A DNA stretch of 64,000 bases from Halichoerus grypus (lineage: Eukaryota > Chordata > Mammalia > Carnivora > Phocidae). Where the stretch lies: contig NW_027555012.1 of the NCBI RefSeq assembly GCF_964656455.1, positions 62,001 to 126,000 on the forward strand, read 5' to 3'. Below the pieces are notes generated by a model. It did not search any database. It was not told the origin of the DNA and saw only the letters and a list, made by a program, of their open reading frames with translations. A program made the position numbers and the translations under genes. This document shows, piece after piece, positions 8,821 through 22,050 of this stretch; position 1 is the stretch's first letter, and each line of letters begins with the position of its first letter.

Positions 8821-11800
8821 TGCGTCCACCCTCCGGCATGGCTACTTTAGCCGAAGCAGGAAATCTCTACAGAGTTGTTCCTTTGAGTTAGGTGGTTGGC
8901 TTTAGCCCTGCAGGCACACCCGGGGCAAGGGTACTAGCCTCATAAACAAGAGGTGAGTTGAGAACTGCCTTCCGCTCCGGCCTGTTTCTCACTCCATTTC
9001 ACGTATGGGACCCTTTCCCCGGGCTCTCAGACAGACACGAGCACTGTCAAATTCCTCTGGCTTCAGGAACGGCAATGTTAACTCAAGCGCAGTAACTCTA
9101 TAGCATTGATTCTTGGTGTTAGTAGCCTGGGAACTAGGCTTCCAGGCACACAGGGTACAGCAGTGCTAATCTCCTCAAACAAGAGGGGAGTCGACAGCAG
9201 CCTTCCTTCCAGGCCTGCTTCTCACTCCGAGTTACGTTTAGGTTCCATTTCTCATGCTTTCACAAAAACACACAACAGATGAAGTGCACGCTCAGGAAGG
9301 GCGATCTTTGCTGAGGCACGGGTCCTCCGCACTTTTGTTCCTTTCCGTTGGGTGGATGGCACTTAGGACTACACGCACACACGGGAGAGCCGATCTAGTT
9401 TCCCGAAACAAGAGTTGAGTCGATAGCTGCCTCCTGCCCATGCTTATTTCTGCCTCGGAATTCTGCTGGGACTCATTCCCCAGGTTTGCACTCAAGCAGA
9501 GTTGAAAATCCTGCCACCCTGTGGAGAGGCGAATGAGCTGAAGCTGGGATTCTTGACCGGCTTCTTTCTGCCAAAACAGTGTGGAGCACTTAGCATTCCT
9601 ATGCACACATGGAGCAGTAGCGTTAGCTTCAGGTAACAAGAGCTGAGTCGAGAGGTGCCTTGTGGCCCGGACTTCTTCTCCCTCGGTCTCACGTAAGGAA
9701 CCCGTTCCCCAGGCTCTCACCCACGGTAGCCTGGAAAGTGCTTCCTCCCTCAGAGACGTGGATGGTAGCTAAAGCACGATTTCTCTACCGTGTTGTTTCT
9801 TCGAGTTAGAACGCTAGCTATTAGACTGCCATGCAAATGTGGGGCTGCCGTGCTAGCTTGGTCAAACACATGGGGAGTCGTGTTCTGCCTTTCGCAGGGG
9901 CCTGAGTCTCACTCGCAAAAAGCTTTGGACTCCCTTGCAGTGCTCTCACGCACGCACACCACAAAATGCTGCCACCCTCAGGAGCAGCTGTTTTACCTGC
10001 AGCACAGGCTCTCAACCGAGTTTTTCCTTCGAGTTAGGTGGCTGTGTTTAAGGCGGCACACACACCCTCTCGAATGGTACTAGCCCCATAACCAGGATGT
10101 GAGTTAAGAGCTGCCTTCTGTACCGGCCTGTCTCTCCCCGATATTACGATATTGAAACCGTCCCCAGGCTCTCAGCCACAGTACACCCTAAACTGCTCCG
10201 CCCACAGAGAGGTCGACGGTAGCTAAAGCACGGTTTCTCTACAGTGTTGTTTCTTCGAGTTAGAACGCTAGCTATTAGACTGCCATGCAAATGTGGGGCT
10301 GCCGTGCTAGCTTGGTCAAACACATGGGGAGTCGTGTTCTGCCTTTTGCTGGGGCCTGAGTCTCACTCGCAAAAAGCTTTGGACTCCCTTGCACTACTCT
10401 CACGCACGCACACAACAAAATGCTGCCACCCTCAGGAGCACCTGTTTTACCTGAAGCACAGGCTCTCAATCAAGTTTTCCTTCGAGTTAGGTGGCTGTGT
10501 TGAAGCCTGCACACACACCCTGGCGAACGGTAGCAGCCCCATAACCATGATGTGTGTTGAGAGCTGCCTTCTGTACCGGCCTGCCTCTCCCCGATATTAT
10601 GATATTGAAACTGTGCCCAGGCTCTCAGCCACAGTACACCCTAAACTGCTTCGCCCACAGAGAGGTCGATGGTAGCTAAAGCACGGTTTCTCTGCTGTGT
10701 AGTTTCTTCGAGTTAGAACGCTAGCTATTAGACTTCCATGCAAAAGTGGGGCTGCCGTGCTAGCGTGATGAAACACATGGGGAGTCGTGTTCTGCCTTTC
10801 GCTGGGGCCTGAGTCTCGCTCGCAAAAAGCTTTGGACTTCCTTGCAGTGCTCTCACGCACGCACACAACAAAATGCTGCCACCCTCAGGAGCAGCTGTTT
10901 GACCTGACGCACAAGCTCTGAACCGAGATTCTCCTTCGAGTTAGGTGGCTGTGTTTACCCTGGGCAACGGTACTAGCCCCATAACCATGATGTGGGTTGA
11001 GAGCTGCCTTCTGTACCGGCCTGTCTCTCCCCCGATATTACGATATTGAAACCGTCCCCAGGCTCTCAGCCACAGTACACCCTAAACTGCTTCGCCCACA
11101 GAGAGGTCGACGGTAGCTAAAGCACGGTTTGTCTACAGTGTTGTTTGTTCGAGTTAGAAAGCTAGCTATTAGACTTCCATTCAAAAGTGGGGCCGCAGTA
11201 GTAGTTTCATGGAGCAAGTGGGGAGTCGTGTTCTGGCTTCTTCCGGGGCCTGGGTCTCACAAGGAAAATGGTTTTGGACTCCCTTGCTGTGCACTCACGC
11301 ATGCACACCACACAATGCGTCCACCCTGAGGCATGGCTCTTTTAGCCGAAGCAGGAATTCCCTACAGAGTTGTTCCTTTGAGTTAGGTGGTTGGCTTATG
11401 GCCTGCAGGCACACCCGGGGCAAGGGGACTAGCCTCATAAACAAGAGGTGAGTTGAGAGCTGCCTTCCGCACCGGCCTGTTTCTCACTCCATTTCACGTA
11501 TGGGACCCTTTCCCCGGTCTCTCATACACGAGCACTATACAACTCCTGCGGCTTCAGGAACGGCAATGGTAGCTAAAGCGCAGTAAGGCTACAGCATTGA
11601 TTCTTGGTGTTAGTAGCCTGGTAGGCGAATGAGCTGCAGCTGGGATTCTTTACAGGCTTGTTTCTTCCCAGTCAGGGTCGAGCACATAGCATTCCAAGCA
11701 CACATGGAGCAGTAGTCTTAGCTTCAGGTAGCAAGAGCTGAGTCCAGAGGTGCCTTCTGCCCGGACCTATTTCTCCCTTGGTTTCACGTATGGAACCCGT

Positions 11801-13230
11801 TCCCCAGGCTCTCAGCCACGGTACTCCGTGTAATGCTTCCTCCGTCTAGAGGTCGACGGTAGCTAAAGCACGGTTTCTCTACAGTGTTGTTTCTTCGAGT
11901 GAGAACACTAGCTGTTAGACTTCCATGCAAAAGTGGGGCTGCCGTGCTAGCGTGATGAAATACATGGGGAGTCGTGTTCTGCCTTCTGCTGGGGCCTGAG
12001 GCTCATTCACAAAAAGCTTTGGACTCCCTTGCAGTGCTCTCATGCACGCACACAACAAAATGCTTCCACCCTCAGGAGCGGCTCTTTTAGCTGAAGCATG
12101 GATTCTCCAGCGAGTTTTTCCTTCGAGTTAGGCAGTTTTCATGAAGCCTGCACACACACCCGGGGCAACGGTACTAGCCCCATAACCATGGTTTGAGTTG
12201 AGAGCTGCCTTCTCTCCGGCCTGTCTCTCCCTCGATTTCACGAAACGGAACCCGTCCCCAGGCTCTCACCCACCGTACACCCTAAACTGCTTCCTCCCAC
12301 ATAGAGGTCGTCGGTAGCTAAAGCACGGTTTCTCTTCAGTGTTGTTTCTCCGAGTTAGAACGCTTGCTATGAATGTCCACAATAGCCAAACTGTGGAAAG
12401 AGCCATGTCCACCAACAGATGAATGGATAAAGAAGAGGGGGTATATATATATATACAATGGAATATTATGCAGCCATCAAAAGGAATGAGATCTTGCCAT
12501 CTGCAACGACGTGGATGGAACTGGAGGGTATCATGCTGAGCGAAATAAGTCAAACCGAGAAAGACATGTATCATATGACCTCACTGATATGAGGAATTCT
12601 TAATCTCAGGAAACAAACTGAGGGTTGCTAGAGTGGGGGGTGGGGTGGGAGGGATGGGGTGACTGGGTGATGGACACTGTGGAGGGTATGTGTTCTGGTA
12701 AGCGCTGTGAATTGTGCAAGACTGTTGAATCTCAGATCTGTACCTCTGAAACAAATAATGCAATATATGTTAAGAAAGAAAAAAAGAAGAAGAAGAATGC
12801 AGCAGGAGGGGAAGAATGAAGGGGGGAAAATCGGAGGGGGAGAAGAACCATGAGAGATGATGGACTCTGAAAAACAAACTGAGGGTTCTAGAGGGGAGGG
12901 GGCTGGGAGGATGGCTTAGCCTGGTGATGGGTATTGAGCAGGGCACGTTCTGCATGGAGCACTGGGTGTTATGCACAAACAATGAACCATGGAACACTAT
13001 ATCTAAAACTAATGATGTAATGTATGGGGATTAACATAACAATAAAAACATTAAATAATAATTAAAAAAAAGAACGCTTGCTATTAGACTTCCATGCAAA
13101 AGTGGGGCCGCAGTGCTAGCCTCAGGAAACAAGTGGGGAGTCATGTTCTGCCTTCTGCCGGGGCCTGAGTCCCACACGGAAAATGGGTCTGGACTCACTT
13201 GCAGTGCGCTCACGCATGCACACAGCAAAA
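8821..13230 (+). repeat. HOR unit 3 (4,410 bp)
   Basis: Full copy. It has T at 10670 (unit position 1850, shared with unit 12), which removes one GTCGAC site at the B/C dimer boundary, and C at 11757 (unit position 2937, shared with unit 13). It is the first unit with A at unit position 2047 (10867). Confidence 0.97.
12371..13070 (+). mobile_element. LINE-1 3' fragment, unit 3 copy
   Basis: Co-amplified copy with identical breakpoints and seven TA repeats. Confidence 0.93.
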
Positions 13231-16200
13231 TGCGTCCACCCTCCGGCATGGCTACTTTAGCCGAAGCAGGAAATCTCTACAGAGTTGTTCCTTTGAGTTA
13301 GGTGGTTGGCTTTAGCCCTGCAGGCACACCCGGGGCAAGGGTACTAGCCTCATAAACAAGAGGTGAGTTGAGAACTGCCTTCCGCTCCGGCCTGTTTCTC
13401 ACTCCATTTCACGTATGGGACCCTTTCCCCGGGCTCTCAGACAGACACGAGCACTGTCAAATTCCTCTGGCTTCAGGAACGGCAATGTTAACTCAAGCGC
13501 AGTAACTCTATAGCATTGATTCTTGGTGTTAGTAGCCTGGGAACTAGGCTTCCAGGCACACAGGGTACAGCAGTGCTAATCTCCTCAAACAAGAGGGGAG
13601 TCGACAGCAGCCTTCCTTCCAGGCCTGCTTCTCACTCCGAGTTACGTTTAGGTTCCATTTCTCATGCTTTCACAAAAACACACAACAGATGAAGTGCACG
13701 CTCAGGAAGGGCGATCTTTGCTGAGGCACGGGTCCTCCGCACTTTTGTTCCTTTCCGTTGGGTGGATGGCACTTAGGACTACACGCACACACGGGAGAGC
13801 CGATCTAGTTTCCCGAAACAAGAGTTGAGTCGATAGCTGCCTCCTGCCCATGCTTATTTCTGCCTCGGAATTCTGCTGGGACTCATTCCCCAGGTTTGCA
13901 CTCAAGCAGAGTTGAAAATCCTGCCACCCTGTGGAGAGGCGAATGAGCTGAAGCTGGGATTCTTGACCGGCTTCTTTCTGCCAAAACAGTGTGGAGCACT
14001 TAGCATTCCTATGCACACATGGAGCAGTAGCGTTAGCTTCAGGTAACAAGAGCTGAGTCGAGAGGTGCCTTGTGGCCCGGACTTCTTCTCCCTCGGTCTC
14101 ACGTAAGGAACCCGTTCCCCAGGCTCTCACCCACGGTAGCCTGGAAAGTGCTTCCTCCCTCAGAGACGTGGATGGTAGCTAAAGCACGATTTCTCTACCG
14201 TGTTGTTTCTTCGAGTTAGAACGCTAGCTATTAGACTGCCATGCAAATGTGGGGCTGCCGTGCTAGCTTGGTCAAACACATGGGGAGTCGTGTTCTGCCT
14301 TTCGCAGGGGCCTGAGTCTCACTCGCAAAAAGCTTTGGACTCCCTTGCAGTGCTCTCACGCACGCACACCACAAAATGCTGCCACCCTCAGGAGCAGCTG
14401 TTTTACCTGCAGCACAGGCTCTCAACCGAGTTTTTCCTTCGAGTTAGGTGGCTGTGTTTAAGGCGGCACACACACCCTCTCGAATGGTACTAGCCCCATA
14501 ACCAGGATGTGAGTTAAGAGCTGCCTTCTGTACCGGCCTGTCTCTCCCCGATATTACGATATTGAAACCGTCCCCAGGCTCTCAGCCACAGTACACCCTA
14601 AACTGCTCCGCCCACAGAGAGGTCGACGGTAGCTAAAGCACGGTTTCTCTACAGTGTTGTTTCTTCGAGTTAGAACGCTAGCTATTAGACTGCCATGCAA
14701 ATGTGGGGCTGCCGTGCTAGCTTGGTCAAACACATGGGGAGTCGTGTTCTGCCTTTTGCTGGGGCCTGAGTCTCACTCGCAAAAAGCTTTGGACTCCCTT
14801 GCACTACTCTCACGCACGCACACAACAAAATGCTGCCACCCTCAGGAGCACCTGTTTTACCTGAAGCACAGGCTCTCAATCAAGTTTTCCTTCGAGTTAG
14901 GTGGCTGTGTTGAAGCCTGCACACACACCCTGGCGAACGGTAGCAGCCCCATAACCATGATGTGTGTTGAGAGCTGCCTTCTGTACCGGCCTGCCTCTCC
15001 CCGATATTATGATATTGAAACTGTGCCCAGGCTCTCAGCCACAGTACACCCTAAACTGCTTCGCCCACAGAGAGGTCGACGGTAGCTAAAGCACGGTTTC
15101 TCTGCTGTGTAGTTTCTTCGAGTTAGAACGCTAGCTATTAGACTTCCATGCAAAAGTGGGGCTGCCGTGCTAGCGTGATGAAACACATGGGGAGTCGTGT
15201 TCTGCCTTTCGCTGGGGCCTGAGTCTCGCTCGCAAAAAGCTTTGGACTTCCTTGCAGTGCTCTCACGCACGCACACAACAAAATGCTGCCACCCTCAGGA
15301 GCAGCTGTTTGACCTGACGCACAAGCTCTGAACCGAGATTCTCCTTCGAGTTAGGTGGCTGTGTTTACCCTGGGCAACGGTACTAGCCCCATAACCATGA
15401 TGTGGGTTGAGAGCTGCCTTCTGTACCGGCCTGTCTCTCCCCCGATATTACGATATTGAAACCGTCCCCAGGCTCTCAGCCACAGTACACCCTAAACTGC
15501 TTCGCCCACAGAGAGGTCGACGGTAGCTAAAGCACGGTTTGTCTACAGTGTTGTTTGTTCGAGTTAGAAAGCTAGCTATTAGACTTCCATTCAAAAGTGG
15601 GGCCGCAGTAGTAGTTTCATGGAGCAAGTGGGGAGTCGTGTTCTGGCTTCTTCCGGGGCCTGGGTCTCACAAGGAAAATGGTTTTGGACTCCCTTGCTGT
15701 GCACTCACGCATGCACACCACACAATGCGTCCACCCTGAGGCATGGCTCTTTTAGCCGAAGCAGGAATTCCCTACAGAGTTGTTCCTTTGAGTTAGGTGG
15801 TTGGCTTATGGCCTGCAGGCACACCCGGGGCAAGGGGACTAGCCTCATAAACAAGAGGTGAGTTGAGAGCTGCCTTCCGCACCGGCCTGTTTCTCACTCC
15901 ATTTCACGTATGGGACCCTTTCCCCGGTCTCTCATACACGAGCACTATACAACTCCTGCGGCTTCAGGAACGGCAATGGTAGCTAAAGCGCAGTAAGGCT
16001 ACAGCATTGATTCTTGGTGTTAGTAGCCTGGTAGGCGAATGAGCTGCAGCTGGGATTCTTTACAGGCTTGTTTCTTCCCAGTCAGGGTCGAGCACATAGC
16101 ATTCCAAGCACACATGGAGCAGTAGTCTTAGCTTCAGGTAGCAAGAGCTGAGTCCAGAGGTGCCTTGTGCCCGGACCTATTTCTCCCTTGGTTTCACGTA

Positions 16201-17640
16201 TGGAACCCGTTCCCCAGGCTCTCAGCCACGGTACTCCGTGTAATGCTTCCTCCGTCTAGAGGTCGACGGTAGCTAAAGCACGGTTTCTCTACAGTGTTGT
16301 TTCTTCGAGTGAGAACACTAGCTGTTAGACTTCCATGCAAAAGTGGGGCTGCCGTGCTAGCGTGATGAAATACATGGGGAGTCGTGTTCTGCCTTCTGCT
16401 GGGGCCTGAGGCTCATTCACAAAAAGCTTTGGACTCCCTTGCAGTGCTCTCATGCACGCACACAACAAAATGCTTCCACCCTCAGGAGCGGCTCTTTTAG
16501 CTGAAGCATGGATTCTCCAGCGAGTTTTTCCTTCGAGTTAGGCAGTTTTCATGAAGCCTGCACACACACCCGGGGCAACGGTACTAGCCCCATAACCATG
16601 GTTTGAGTTGAGAGCTGCCTTCTCTCCGGCCTGTCTCTCCCTCGATTTCACGAAACGGAACCCGTCCCCAGGCTCTCACCCACCGTACACCCTAAACTGC
16701 TTCCTCCCACATAGAGGTCGTCGGTAGCTAAAGCACGGTTTCTCTTCAGTGTTGTTTCTCCGAGTTAGAACGCTTGCTATGAATGTCCACAATAGCCAAA
16801 CTGTGGAAAGAGCCATGTCCACCAACAGATGAATGGATAAAGAAGAGGGGGTATATATATATATACAATGGAATATTATGCAGCCATCAAAAGGAATGAG
16901 ATCTTGCCATCTGCAACGACGTGGATGGAACTGGAGGGTATCATGCTGAGCGAAATAAGTCAAACCGAGAAAGACATGTATCATATGACCTCACTGATAT
17001 GAGGAATTCTTAATCTCAGGAAACAAACTGAGGGTTGCTAGAGTGGGGGGTGGGGTGGGAGGGATGGGGTGACTGGGTGATGGACACTGTGGAGGGTATG
17101 TGTTCTGGTAAGCGCTGTGAATTGTGCAAGACTGTTGAATCTCAGATCTGTACCTCTGAAACAAATAATGCAATATATGTTAAGAAAGAAAAAAAGAAGA
17201 AGAAGAATGCAGCAGGAGGGGAAGAATGAAGGGGGGAAAATCGGAGGGGGAGAAGAACCATGAGAGATGATGGACTCTGAAAAACAAACTGAGGGTTCTA
17301 GAGGGGAGGGGGCTGGGAGGATGGCTTAGCCTGGTGATGGGTATTGAGCAGGGCACGTTCTGCATGGAGCACTGGGTGTTATGCACAAACAATGAACCAT
17401 GGAACACTATATCTAAAACTAATGATGTAATGTATGGGGATTAACATAACAATAAAAACATTAAATAATAATTAAAAAAAAGAACGCTTGCTATTAGACT
17501 TCCATGCAAAAGTGGGGCCGCAGTGCTAGCCTCAGGAAACAAGTGGGGAGTCATGTTCTGCCTTCTGCCGGGGCCTGAGTCCCACACGGAAAATGGGTCT
17601 GGACTCACTTGCAGTGCGCTCACGCATGCACACAGCAAAA
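13231..17640 (+). repeat. HOR unit 4 (4,410 bp)
   Basis: Full copy with no private variant that I noticed. It carries A at unit position 2047, C at 2462 and seven TA repeats, and looks identical to unit 14 by eye. Confidence 0.97.
16781..17480 (+). mobile_element. LINE-1 3' fragment, unit 4 copy
   Basis: Co-amplified copy with identical breakpoints and seven TA repeats. Confidence 0.93.
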
Positions 17641-20600
17641 TGCGTCCACCCTCCGGCATGGCTACTTTAGCCGAAGCAGGAAATCTCTACAGAGTTGTTC
17701 CTTTGAGTTAGGTGGTTGGCTTTAGCCCTGCAGGCACACCCGGGGCAAGGGTACTAGCCTCATAAACAAGAGGTGAGTTGAGAACTGCCTTCCGCTCCGG
17801 CCTGTTTCTCACTCCATTTCACGTATGGGACCCTTTCCCCGGGCTCTCAGACAGACACGAGCACTGTCAAATTCCTCTGGCTTCAGGAACGGCAATGTTA
17901 ACTCAAGCGCAGTAACTCTATAGCATTGATTCTTGGTGTTAGTAGCCTGGGAACTAGGCTTCCAGGCACACAGGGTACAGCAGTGCTAATCTCCTCAAAC
18001 AAGAGGGGAGTCGACAGCAGCCTTCCTTCCAGGCCTGCTTCTCACTCCGAGTTACGTTTAGGTTCCATTTCTCATGCTTTCACAAAAACACACAACAGAT
18101 GAAGTGCACGCTCAGGAAGGACGATCTTTGCTGAGGCACGGGTCCTCCGCACTTTTGTTCCTTTCCGTTGGGTGGATGGCACTTAGGACTACACGCACAC
18201 ACGGGAGAGCCGATCTAGTTTCCCGAAACAAGAGTTGAGTCGATAGCTGCCTCCTGCCCATGCTTATTTCTGCCTCGGAATTCTGCTGGGACTCATTCCC
18301 CAGGTTTGCACTCAAGCAGAGTTGAAAATCCTGCCACCCTGTGGAGAGGCGAATGAGCTGAAGCTGGGATTCTTGACCGGCTTCTTTCTGCCAAAACAGT
18401 GTGGAGCACTTAGCATTCCTATGCACACATGGAGCAGTAGCGTTAGCTTCAGGTAACAAGAGCTGAGTCGAGAGGTGCCTTGTGGCCCGGACTTCTTCTC
18501 CCTCGGTCTCACGTAAGGAACCCGTTCCCCAGGCTCTCACCCACGGTAGCCTGGAAAGTGCTTCCTCCCTCAGAGACGTGGATGGTAGCTAAAGCACGAT
18601 TTCTCTACCGTGTTGTTTCTTCGAGTTAGAACGCTAGCTATTAGACTGCCATGCAAATGTGGGGCTGCCGTGCTAGCTTGGTCAAACACATGGGGAGTCG
18701 TGTTCTGCCTTTCGCAGGGGCCTGAGTCTCACTCGCAAAAAGCTTTGGACTCCCTTGCAGTGCTCTCACGCACGCACACCACAAAATGCTGCCACCCTCA
18801 GGAGCAGCTGTTTTACCTGCAGCACAGGCTCTCAACCGAGTTTTTCCTTCGAGTTAGGTGGCTGTGTTTAAGGCGGCACACACACCCTCTCGAATGGTAC
18901 TAGCCCCATAACCAGGATGTGAGTTAAGAGCTGCCTTCTGTACCGGCCTGTCTCTCCCCGATATTACGATATTGAAACCGTCCCCAGGCTCTCAGCCACA
19001 GTACACCCTAAACTGCTCCGCCCACAGAGAGGTCGACGGTAGCTAAAGCACGGTTTCTCTACAGTGTTGTTTCTTCGAGTTAGAACGCTAGCTATTAGAC
19101 TGCCATGCAAATGTGGGGCTGCCGTGCTAGCTTGGTCAAACACATGGGGAGTCGTGTTCTGCCTTTTGCTGGGGCCTGAGTCTCACTCGCAAAAAGCTTT
19201 GGACTCCCTTGCACTACTCTCACGCACGCACACAACAAAATGCTGCCACCCTCAGGAGCACCTGTTTTACCTGAAGCACAGGCTCTCAATCAAGTTTTCC
19301 TTCGAGTTAGGTGGCTGTGTTGAAGCCTGCACACACACCCTGGCGAACGGTAGCAGCCCCATAACCATGATGTGTGTTGAGAGCTGCCTTCTGTACCGGC
19401 CTGCCTCTCCCCGATATTATGATATTGAAACTGTGCCCAGGCTCTCAGCCACAGTACACCCTAAACTGCTTCGCCCACAGAGAGGTCGACGGTAGCTAAA
19501 GCACGGTTTCTCTGCTGTGTAGTTTCTTCGAGTTAGAACGCTAGCTATTAGACTTCCATGCAAAAGTGGGGCTGCCGTGCTAGCGTGATGAAACACATGG
19601 GGAGTCGTGTTCTGCCTTTCGCTGGGGCCTGAGTCTCGCTCGCAAAAAGCTTTGGACTTCCTTGCAGTGCTCTCACGCACGCACACAACAAAATGCTGCC
19701 ACCCTCAGGAGCAGCTGTTTGACCTGACGCACAAGCTCTGAACCGAGATTCTCCTTCGAGTTAGGTGGCTGTGTTTACCCTGGGCAACGGTACTAGCCCC
19801 ATAACCATGATGTGGGTTGAGAGCTGCCTTCTGTACCGGCCTGTCTCTCCCCCGATATTACGATATTGAAACCGTCCCCAGGCTCTCAGCCACAGTACAC
19901 CCTAAACTGCTTCGCCCACAGAGAGGTCGACGGTAGCTAAAGCACGGTTTGTCTACAGTGTTGTTTGTTCGAGTTAGAAAGCTAGCTATTAGACTTCCAT
20001 TCAAAAGTGGGGCCGCAGTAGTAGTTTCATGGAGCAAGTGGGGAGTCGTGTTCTGGCTTCTTCCGGGGCCTGGGTCTCACAAGGAAAATGGTTTTGGACT
20101 CACTTGCTGTGCACTCACGCATGCACACCACACAATGCGTCCACCCTGAGGCATGGCTCTTTTAGCCGAAGCAGGAATTCCCTACAGAGTTGTTCCTTTG
20201 AGTTAGGTGGTTGGCTTATGGCCTGCAGGCACACCCGGGGCAAGGGGACTAGCCTCATAAACAAGAGGTGAGTTGAGAGCTGCCTTCCGCACCGGCCTGT
20301 TTCTCACTCCATTTCACGTATGGGACCCTTTCCCCGGTCTCTCATACACGAGCACTATACAACTCCTGCGGCTTCAGGAACGGCAATGGTAGCTAAAGCG
20401 CAGTAAGGCTACAGCATTGATTCTTGGTGTTAGTAGCCTGGTAGGCGAATGAGCTGCAGCTGGGATTCTTTACAGGCTTGTTTCTTCCCAGTCAGGGTCG
20501 AGCACATAGCATTCCAAGCACACATGGAGCAGTAGTCTTAGCTTCAGGTAGCAAGAGCTGAGTCCAGAGGTGCCTTGTGCCCGGACCTATTTCTCCCTTG

Positions 20601-22050
20601 GTTTCACGTATGGAACCCGTTCCCCAGGCTCTCAGCCACGGTACTCCGTGTAATGCTTCCTCCGTCTAGAGGTCGACGGTAGCTAAAGCACGGTTTCTCT
20701 ACAGTGTTGTTTCTTCGAGTGAGAACACTAGCTGTTAGACTTCCATGCAAAAGTGGGGCTGCCGTGCTAGCGTGATGAAATACATGGGGAGTCGTGTTCT
20801 GCCTTCTGCTGGGGCCTGAGGCTCATTCACAAAAAGCTTTGGACTCCCTTGCAGTGCTCTCATGCACGCACACAACAAAATGCTTCCACCCTCAGGAGCG
20901 GCTCTTTTAGCTGAAGCATGGATTCTCCAGCGAGTTTTTCCTTCGAGTTAGGCAGTTTTCATGAAGCCTGCACACACACCCGGGGCAACGGTACTAGCCC
21001 CATAACCATGGTTTGAGTTGAGAGCTGCCTTCTCTCCGGCCTGTCTCTCCCTCGATTTCACGAAACGGAACCCGTCCCCAGGCTCTCACCCACCGTACAC
21101 CCTAAACTGCTTCCTCCCACATAGAGGTCGTCGGTAGCTAAAGCACGGTTTCTCTTCAGTGTTGTTTCTCCGAGTTAGAACGCTTGCTATGAATGTCCAC
21201 AATAGCCAAACTGTGGAAAGAGCCATGTCCACCAACAGATGAATGGATAAAGAAGAGGGGGTATATATATATATACAATGGAATATTATGCAGCCATCAA
21301 AAGGAATGAGATCTTGCCATCTGCAACGACGTGGATGGAACTGGAGGGTATCATGCTGAGCGAAATAAGTCAAACCGAGAAAGACATGTATCATATGACC
21401 TCACTGATATGAGGAATTCTTAATCTCAGGAAACAAACTGAGGGTTGCTAGAGTGGGGGGTGGGGTGGGAGGGATGGGGTGACTGGGTGATGGACACTGT
21501 GGAGGGTATGTGTTCTGGTAAGCGCTTTGAATTGTGCAAGACTGTTGAATCTCAGATCTGTACCTCTGAAACAAATAATGCAATATATGTTAAGAAAGAA
21601 AAAAAGAAGAAGAAGAATGCAGCAGGAGGGGAAGAATGAAGGGGGGAAAATCGGAGGGGGAGAAGAACCATGAGAGATGATGGACTCTGAAAAACAAACT
21701 GAGGGTTCTAGAGGGGAGGGGGCTGGGAGGATGGCTTAGCCTGGTGATGGGTATTGAGCAGGGCACGTTCTGCATGGAGCACTGGGTGTTATGCACAAAC
21801 AATGAACCATGGAACACTATATCTAAAACTAATGATGTAATGTATGGGGATTAACATAACAATAAAAACATTAAATAATAATTAAAAAAAAGAACGCTTG
21901 CTATTAGACTTCCATGCAAAAGTGGGGCCGCAGTGCTAGCCTCAGGAAACAAGTGGGGAGTCATGTTCTGCCTTCTGCCGGGGCCTGAGTCCCACACGGA
22001 AAATGGGTCTGGACTCACTTGCAGTGCGCTCACGCATGCACACAGCAAAA
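17641..22050 (+). repeat. HOR unit 5 (4,410 bp)
   Basis: Full copy. It has A at 18121 (unit position 481, shared only with unit 15), A at 20102 (unit position 2462, shared with units 9 and 10) and a private T at 21527 in the L1 3' UTR (unit position 3887). Confidence 0.97.
21191..21890 (+). mobile_element. LINE-1 3' fragment, unit 5 copy
   Basis: Co-amplified copy with a private G to T change at 21527 in the first 3' UTR module. Confidence 0.93.
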
